NCBI RefSeq assembly: GCF_000524195.1
Contig: NW_020170458.1
Span: 170,919-234,918, forward strand
Source of the DNA: Echinococcus granulosus
Taxonomy: Eukaryota > Platyhelminthes > Cestoda > Cyclophyllidea > Taeniidae
Length of the DNA stretch: 64,000 nt
Direction: 5' to 3'
Both the position numbers and the translations under genes were made by a program. Positions within the stretch are counted from its first letter, which is position 1, and each line of letters opens with the position of its first letter. Shown piece after piece: positions 57,001 through 64,000 of the stretch. The notes under the pieces are model-generated. The model saw only the letters and a program-made list of their open reading frames with translations. It was not told where the DNA came from and searched no databases.

Positions 57001-60000
57001 TTTTTGCTAAGATGTTTAAACTGATTAAGACTAGTTTAATTAATTTATTTTAACCCACCGATGTTGAAGCACACGAAGGAGATGCGTTGAGTCTTGCTGG
57101 TACGGTCCCGTTGTATTTAACTTACTTGATTTCATGGTTAATTCGTTGTGCTGTTTTTTCAATTTAAGATTGTTTCTGAAAAGGGTCTATCACGCAAGTA
57201 TGGGAACTTTTATTGTTGCCTTTCTTATCACAGTGCAGGTACTTAAATATCCTGCAGCTTATAAGGGTCCTAAGGTATTTAGGATATCCGTTTCCTGCAA
57301 TAAAAGTATATTACAATGCACTCATACCCTTTAGCTTGACAAGTTGAAATATGAGAGCCGATTCGCTGAACGTGGTCCTCTACAAATTACCGACAAAAAG
57401 GCCGTACGTTTCCCTCTTGTCAAACATAGCCTTTGGTTCTGAATAATAAGTAAATATTGTTTTTCCGCCTTTTAGGGTCGTCATTCCACAACAGCTGCTG
57501 CTGCACCTCCCAACACTACATTCTCTACGGAGCAAAGCGAACTCATTCGTGCTCTTCAAACCACCAAGGAACGTGAGGCCGACCTCTCTGAACAGCTTCG
57601 ATTTGCAGAGGAAGAGCTTCGCAAAATGAATCGCAGGATGGCGGAGGCACAGGCAGACAATAATTCCTTGACGAGGCAGCTCGAGCGCCTTAGTATGCAG
57701 CAGGTGAGCTAAACCCATTTCAAACTATAACGGAAAGTTTGATACCTCTTTGAGACCGTGTTTCCTCGATAAGTGCCTTTCATATTTGTCGTTAGTCAAG
57801 CATAGAATATTTTCCCTAAGGTTTTAATTTTTGTATCTTTCCATGCGATATAAATCTCCTTTAATATCCCCGCTTTCCTGCCTCGATTTGTTGATTCTTT
57901 CCATTCTTATTTCTAGTAGAGGAATTGCAGAAATGTGACTTTGTTCTCAATAAACGAATAAGCAAAAGAGTGGAGTTGTTGCATTTATCCCCGAGTTACC
58001 ACCTTACTCTCTACCTGATAGTGGTCATCTTTTCTAGTCATTTGTCCATCATATGCTAAATAGGCAGCTCATATATCCAAGTAGGGTGGAAGCAGAAGTA
58101 GCGAAGGATAGGATATTTGTTTCTTCTGACGAGGCACCTCATGAATTTGGGCTTTTCAACCAGCCTAACTGGGTTTTGGTGGCAATTCAATGGGATGAAA
58201 TAACGTGACCGCTACATTAAACTCATCTTCACATTGTGAGTGCATGTTGTTATGGCAGCTAGTGTGTAAACTTTGTCCAAATGGCAAAGTGGACAGAATG
58301 GGCACCTCTGTGCTGCCTGTGGGTTTGCGTTCTGAACCGCACGAAGGCTAATTGCACACACAGTTCACCCACGATCTTGCGCACATTTGTTGTACTTTTA
58401 TCACTTTGTTCGAAATATCTGAATGTGCTTATTGCCGTTTTTAGTAATATTTTGCATTTTGGAGGAAATAAATTAACTCTTTTCTTTTAGGTACGTGGTG
58501 AAAGTCCCAGAGCTACGGCATCTCAGGTTAAGAAAGAACTAGCTGCAACTCAGCAAGAAGGTATTTTTTCCCCGATGCTGCTCTTTTTCGTCCTAAACAG
58601 ATGACTTCATGGTTCATTTTTTCCCTTTTAGTTAAGCGAACCGAAGTTGATGAGAACGCCGAAAAGTTGAAAGCGGTACAAGAGGAGCTGGAAATGTATA
58701 AAGAAACCAATAAGATGGCGACAAAACGAATAAACCAATTAGCGAATGAGTTTCTCACTCTCAAGGTTAACTATCGTGAAGTTGATTGGCTAGCCAAATA
58801 CAATGATGCTGTGGAGTCGCAGAAGGATGCTGAGAATCAGGTATTTTGAATAGAAAGAATGGTGATAAAACTTTATGTTCATCAGAATAAAGTGAACTGG
58901 TATTTTGTTCCCAGATTAACACACTGAAACGAAGGCTTGCAGACGCGAGTGGTGATTTGCCCAGTTCCGTGGTGGCTCGAATTGAATCAAGGCGACCTTC
59001 CTTGAAATCGTCCGATTCTCGGGCTGCTATGTCGAAGGAGTGGTTGTTACAAAAGTTGGATAACTACGATAAGGAGATGGGTGCGTTCGCTGCCTCCTAC
59101 TTATTCTTTCCTTCCAGTAGGCTACTGATTGCACTAATTTGCTTTTTCGTGAGTTCAGCTGATCTAGAGACAGAGATGTCAGTGCTACGAAACACGGCAA
59201 ACAGTCTGAAATTGCAGTCACAAAGAATGGGTGATGAACTTACCGAATTCAAGGCTGAAGCTGATCAACGAGAAAGAGAATTTAGGGAGCATATTGAGCA
59301 CTTGGAGAAGAAGGATTTCGTCATTAGTAGCCTCCTAGAACTTATGGTTCAGAGGACCGGCCTTCTACAGGAACAGCTTGAAAGGTTAAAAGATTGGAGC
59401 TGTGTTTATTAACATTTTGAAGTATACGATTACTTAACAGCTACAGAGCTAAATATGACCTAACACACGCATGCTACTCCAATCACAAATAAGCAGTTCG
59501 TCCTTGCTATAGGTCTAAATCGACTGAATCGGAAAAATCATCCAATGGAGCTGAAGATGAGCTAAAAAATCTTCAACAGCTTTTGGAAAAGGAGCATGAA
59601 AAGGCAAGGATTTTGGAGACTCAGTTGAAATCTGGTGCTTCGAGCATTCCTCGTCCGATGTTGAGTGAAAATGAACGGGCAAGATTGAAGGAAATCGAAG
59701 TTTTAAAGGGTCAGGTATGATTACATTGAAAATTTGTGTCAATTAGTCAATTCCAATCGTTGCTAGTGGAAGCTAATGGCAGACTATTGCCAGTATAGAG
59801 TTGCTTGAGAAGGTCTAGTTAGGGCCGTAGTTTAATATTTCTGGCTTTTGTTTTTTTTTCGATTGTTTTATTTCCCTAATAAGCTTTGACTCTATTTGTG
59901 ACCTACTTTGCTAAAAATACTAGGGAATGCTTCATTTTTTAACATACATCGCATAGCTGGAGGAGAAGGAGGAGCAGATAGAGGATCACGAGAGCCAAAT

Positions 60001-63000
60001 TCGTGAATTGCGGGGCCGTCTAGAAAGAGCCAAAAAGATGAATGAGGCAATGAAGACGCTGATTGACAAGGACCCCACGGACGCATCCCGAGCCTCCTCC
60101 AACACTGCGTTGGGTGGTGCCACTTCACCTCCGGTTCCAATGGAGACTAAACAGACGGCTCTGGAGATATCGAGCTATCGACGAGAGATTGACTCAATGC
60201 GAAAGGAGATAGCGATCGTAAGCTTGGTGTATTCTAATATTTGAATTTAAAGTGTAAAATATTTGTTAAAAAAGTGCACGTTTTATTCCCCCTTCTTGAA
60301 AAGGAAGGGGAGGATGATGTACCGCAGTGAGGCGAAAGCGAGTAAATGGATTTAATTTGTTGTGCAAACTTATCATGCGACTAATTCAAACGAGGAAGCC
60401 GACTGTACTCACAGTGTAGCATGCAGGTTGCCACTTTGAGGTAAAGAGGACTGCAAAGGAGCAGTTTATTTTAGATATTAGACGTCGGCTTGTATGCTCA
60501 GTCTAGGAAGAAATTTTCGTTCGACTAGAACTCCTACAATTTCCAGGATCCTATCTCCTCTTCCGCTTTTAAAGCTTCAACAAAAGGTGGTGCAGATTGA
60601 AAAGGTTCGGGAGAAACTGCTGCTTGAGAACAAAGACCTCCAAGAGGAATTGAAGCTTCGAGAGGATTCCCTTTTTGATCAAGACGACGAATTGGAGAAA
60701 CGGAATGCCGATCTGGCCAAGGCAAAACGCGCACTTGAGTTGATGCAAGTAGAGGTGAGCGATTGGTAAATTCGCCAAATCCCTATATCTTATTGGTTTC
60801 TATAGCTAACCAATGATTCATCTTCAGCTAAACGAGGCTCGTAAGGGATTGGCTGCTGCGAGAGCACAGGAGGGAATGAGCATGAAAATCAGTTCAACAT
60901 TGGCTGAAAACGAACGCTTGAAATCGGAGCTCAGACGTCTAGAGGATGAACTAAGAAGTGAGTTTGAGTAAACTTTATTTTCTTTAAATATCTGGAAGTT
61001 TTATTTTTTATAAAGAAAACGATTTTCAGCAGGAAGTGTTGCGTTAAAATTGTTATAAGATACATGAGTTGTGGATGGAACTTCGTCAGAAATGCCTTGT
61101 GCAAAATGTTATGCAATCAAGATAGTGAAGAGGAATGGAAATCTTGGGTGTTTTATCAATTAAATCACTCTTGAGAGCGCCGCTTTCAATTCTCCCTACT
61201 CCCTGTGAGGCAGGATTGGCGACGTAGTGATAAATTACCAACATTAGTGGTATTTTTTGCAACTTCTAGAGGTTGCTTTCATGAATAAACAACGTTTGAT
61301 TGAAGAGATTTTCTGTTTGGCGGTTTCTGTTATTATCGGTTGTGCGGATGTGTGAACACAGACCCTGTCACCTTCCCACCATCAGGGTTGGTAAGGCCTT
61401 CAGATCAGATGTCTTTGCTGACTTAACTGGTGGACAGTGCGTGTGTGGGAGATCGAGGCTGTCAAAGTGCAATTGTGCCCTTCCAGGGCCTAGGGTACTG
61501 ATGATCCTGGACTATCAACGCGGGCCTTTACCTCTCGTGTATTGATGTCCTTTTGACCTTAAAAATGAGTACTAGTAGGAACAAGGCTCATCTTCACACG
61601 GTACCGTCCTCTCAGGAGGTAATACACGACAGAATGAAACGTGAACATTTCTAGAATGTTCCTTAAGGCGAATCAAAGTGGCTGAATTCCAATTCCCCTG
61701 CCAAAACTCTGTGAATCTCTCCTTTTATAGTAGGATTTGCCCGAAGGCTGCATAAGGATGGGGTGTCTCATCTTCTGACCTATTTTCTAAGACCCTCATT
61801 AAGCATTACCCTAAGGTTAATTCTGATTAATTGGAACGCACTTTGCCTTTGGCACCGGTAGTTGGATCGAATTTTGGGCGTAGGTAGGACTTGTCCAAAA
61901 TTGTCAACATGCTTTGTTAAGTGCAGCTTGCGTCATCCACAGCTGATAATCTCCATAACCAACCAGTGAAAATACGCTTAATCTTCATTGGCGTCCATTG
62001 ATGTTAATTTAGCAGCCAAAGTTATCGCTGAAGTCGTACTAAAGCGCACTACTTTGGAAGGCCTAATAATATGGTGAGGGCTGTCAACATGGACTGGAAA
62101 CTCCATTAAGAGAATGGCAGTAGAACGACGAAAATCAATGCGACGCTTAACCCTTTTGTTATGCCTAGGTTTGTCAACTTTGTCCACTATATTACTTGCC
62201 ATCTAAAAGCAAAAATCCTTCCTTTACAGCCTCCAACTCAAACCTAGAAAAGGCCCAAGCAGCTGAGTTAGAAGCCTCAGAAAAGTGCAAACAGCTAGCA
62301 CAAGAGTTAAAGAACAAAGAAGCCCTCGTTTGCGAAAAGGATGACCTTCTAAGCGAGGTCAAGAAGGATTCGCAGCGGCTTGATGAAGAATTGAATGCGG
62401 CTCGTCAGACTAGCACCGAGGCACAGACGAAGATCAAGAAACTTGAGGCCACTATAGCTGAACTTCAGAAAAAGTGAGTTTGTGAAATTTAGGTTTCTCA
62501 TCTGGTGAGTGTTTCGTACGAAAATAAATGACCATGCACCACGTGCAGGTTTCAACAGGGAGAGGGTATGGGAGGATGGAGACCCGACTCCTCCCCCGAC
62601 AGCGGCATCGGTCGTGATGGGAGCCGGGACAGTAGACGCATGGAAATGGACCGTCTTCGTCGAGAATGCACTGCCCTACGCCAGGAGAGAGATGAAATTG
62701 CCAAGGAGGCGCGTCGTGATAGGCAGATGTTTGAAAAACGCCTTCAGGAGGCCTGCAACCGCCTGGTAACTTTTTCACAAATTAAACATCCATTTGTAAA
62801 ATGTGGGTGGAAAATGAATCCCGCCACTTTGCAGAATTCGTCAATGGACACATCTGCTGGTGTAGTGGGTGGCTCCGGTGTTAGCGGCGACCTCTATTCT
62901 CGAGCTGTTGCTGAGACGCAGGTCAACAAAAAGTTTAATCTGTTTAATGAACTTGTTGCCAAGCAAAGTAGCATCATTTCTCAGCTAAAAATTAAGAACG

Positions 63001-63849
63001 AAATAATTCAGAATAAGGTGCTGGAGTATCAACGGAAGTATGCTAACCTGAAGGAGCAATACGAAGCGGAGCAAGAGGCCTGGCTGTCGGAACGCGTGGT
63101 CCTCGAGTCTAAGGCAAAGGAGGTGAGTTAGTACCTACAGCAGTGCTCATCACTGGCTTCAAACAATGCGGTTGAGTGTGAGCTTTTGATCTTTGTAGCA
63201 GGAGGAGAGGAAGAATACAATAGCAAGCACGAGGAAGTCACTGCAAGAGACCAGCGTTCGGTTGGCAGAGGCTGAAATCACCTTTGAAAAGGAAAGGCAA
63301 CGGTTTGAGCATGAAATGGCCAGACTGGAGTCTGAAAAATCTGAAATTAAGGTAAGCATAGGAGAAAAATCCACCTTTAAAATTGGTATAGCTTTAAAAT
63401 TTTTAACTAATTTCTTTTGTTGCGATATTTTTTGAACGCCCTTCTTCTACGGATCTGAAAATTGCTACTCACAACTTGTAAGTAGAATTACAGCAAAAGG
63501 CAGGCTGGCATCTACCAGCTACACATCAGTTTATTTTTACTTTCAGGTACAGTTAACTCAGCTGAAGGAGCAACAGAAGCTGCCGAAAGTGTTGCAACGC
63601 TTTAGCGCCTCACCAGCCCGCACCGGTCACATCAGTATGATGAATACCGGCGCCTCCACCAACGCCGCCAACGCGGAAACTGCACGACGTCTTGACTCCG
63701 CTGAAAGGACCATAGCCCGTCTAAAGTCCGAGCTTCAGCACCGTCTTGAAGCTCAGTCTCAAGCCACCATTGCTGCAATTCACGAGGCGGAGGCTGCGAG
63801 GGCAGCTGCCGAATGTCAAATGGAATGCTTGAACGAGCAGTTGTTGCAG
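51067..63849 (+). CDS. MTCL/SOGA-family microtubule cross-linking coiled-coil protein, N-terminal 1,418 residues
   Basis: Twenty exons in unbroken phase: 51067-51422, 53800-54138, 54217-54448, 54527-54733, 55285-55458, 57335-57403, 57476-57703, 58491-58560, 58632-58840, 58915-59080, 59159-59384, 59513-59714, 59957-60217, 60575-60754, 60828-60957, 62230-62473, 62549-62765, 62835-63122, 63199-63351, 63547-63849, then donor GTGAAT and on past the window. Residues 24-47 carry C-x12-C-x2-C-x6-H (core SVCKNCFRSEPEH), the spacing I recall from MPRIP/outspread N-termini. Residues 119-160 are Pro/Ser-rich. Coiled coil starts at about 170. The SOGA/MTCL signature is NKTCRILQFKLRKAE (about 327-341), with LRVAKEVTVRLNNELDILEE and ELMVQRTGLLQEQLE further on. 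Vertebrate relatives bind and cross-link microtubules and help polarity; that role is inferred. Ten introns are 69-78 nt. The start ATG is the first in frame before the Cys motif; an upstream leader exon is possible. Confidence 0.88.
51423..53799 (+). other. Intron 1 of the MTCL-like gene
   Basis: About 2.4 kb after donor GTGAGT. It holds a GTCACA hairpin copy (51716-51735). No additional exon or RNA gene supported; the acceptor at 53799 (CTTGCACAG) has a weak pyrimidine tract. Confidence 0.55.
51716..51735. repeat. Interspersed hairpin element, copy 5
   Basis: Arm GTGTCACA, loop CATT, arm TGTGACGC (one mismatch, G:T compatible in RNA). It is followed by ATATCAATTTATGACGTC. ATCAATTTATGGAC also occurs near copy 3, hinting at a longer shared unit. 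Confidence 0.65.
55459..57334 (+). other. Intron 5 of the MTCL-like gene
   Basis: About 1.9 kb between donor GTAAGT and acceptor CCCTTTAG. An 85-codon frame at 55819-56076 shows no recognisable domain. No other feature seen. Confidence 0.6.
57704..58490 (+). other. Intron 7 of the MTCL-like gene
   Basis: About 790 nt between donor GTGAGC and acceptor TTTTCTTTTAG. Nothing else recognised. Confidence 0.65.
60958..62229 (+). other. Intron 15 of the MTCL-like gene
   Basis: About 1.27 kb between donor GTGAGT and acceptor CCTTTACAG. The part at about 61340-61640 is more GC-rich than its surroundings and reads like an old repeat insertion, but I could not identify a family. Confidence 0.5.
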
Positions 63850-64000
63850 GTGAATGAATGGTGTTCTGGTGCACCTTCCTCTATCTTAATGTTTGGTGGG
63901 GCCCAGGATCCCTAGTCTTCCATGTGGATGTAATAGAAGGCATGAGTTACCGCTGGTGAAATGGGGTACTCGGAGACCATGGGCGCTGACGTACATTTAT

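Overview
The window is nuclear DNA of a metazoan and looks like a flatworm, most probably a tapeworm (inference). Genes are split into many exons with GT-AG introns. Intron lengths that I could fix by phase-matched splicing fall into two narrow groups, 31-40 nt and about 68-82 nt, plus some introns of one to ten kilobases; I recall this bimodal pattern from cestode genomes. Intergenic DNA is rich in decayed GGAT-type repeats, and two 100-N assembly gaps are present (18492-18591 and 38422-38521).

Layout, left to right: the 3' end of a class B (secretin-family) GPCR (+, 1316-2791); an intron-less unrecognised coiled-coil protein of 444 aa (-, 3713-5047); a large single-pass receptor with Ig-like ectodomains whose eight exons stretch over 21.6 kb (-, 6794-28380); a composition-skewed non-coding tract (about 28.93-29.85 kb); ribosomal protein eS27/RPS27 (-, 30103-30492); an Ashwin homologue (+, 32476-33642); translation factor eIF3i (-, 34586-36667); a secreted cholinesterase-like protein that has lost catalytic Ser and His (+, 36871-43971); 7 kb without a recognisable gene; and a long MTCL/SOGA-family coiled-coil protein (+, from 51067, running off the right end after 20 exons).

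The genes do not form one pathway. Housekeeping RNA and translation genes (RPS27, Ashwin, eIF3i) sit in the middle, between cell-surface or adhesion-type genes (GPCR, Ig receptor, cholinesterase-like) and a cytoskeletal scaffold. eIF3i and the cholinesterase-like gene are head to head about 200 bp apart.

The most interesting items are the predicted pseudo-cholinesterase, the Ig receptor with an ITIM-like tyrosine motif and a possible PDZ ligand, a short interspersed hairpin family (GYGTCACA-NNNN-TGTGACRC) seen five times, a tract unusually dense in short hairpins inside one intron, and an MPRIP/outspread-like cysteine motif at the N-terminus of the MTCL-like protein. Exon borders were deduced by eye from splice signals, reading phase and family similarity; no searches were run.
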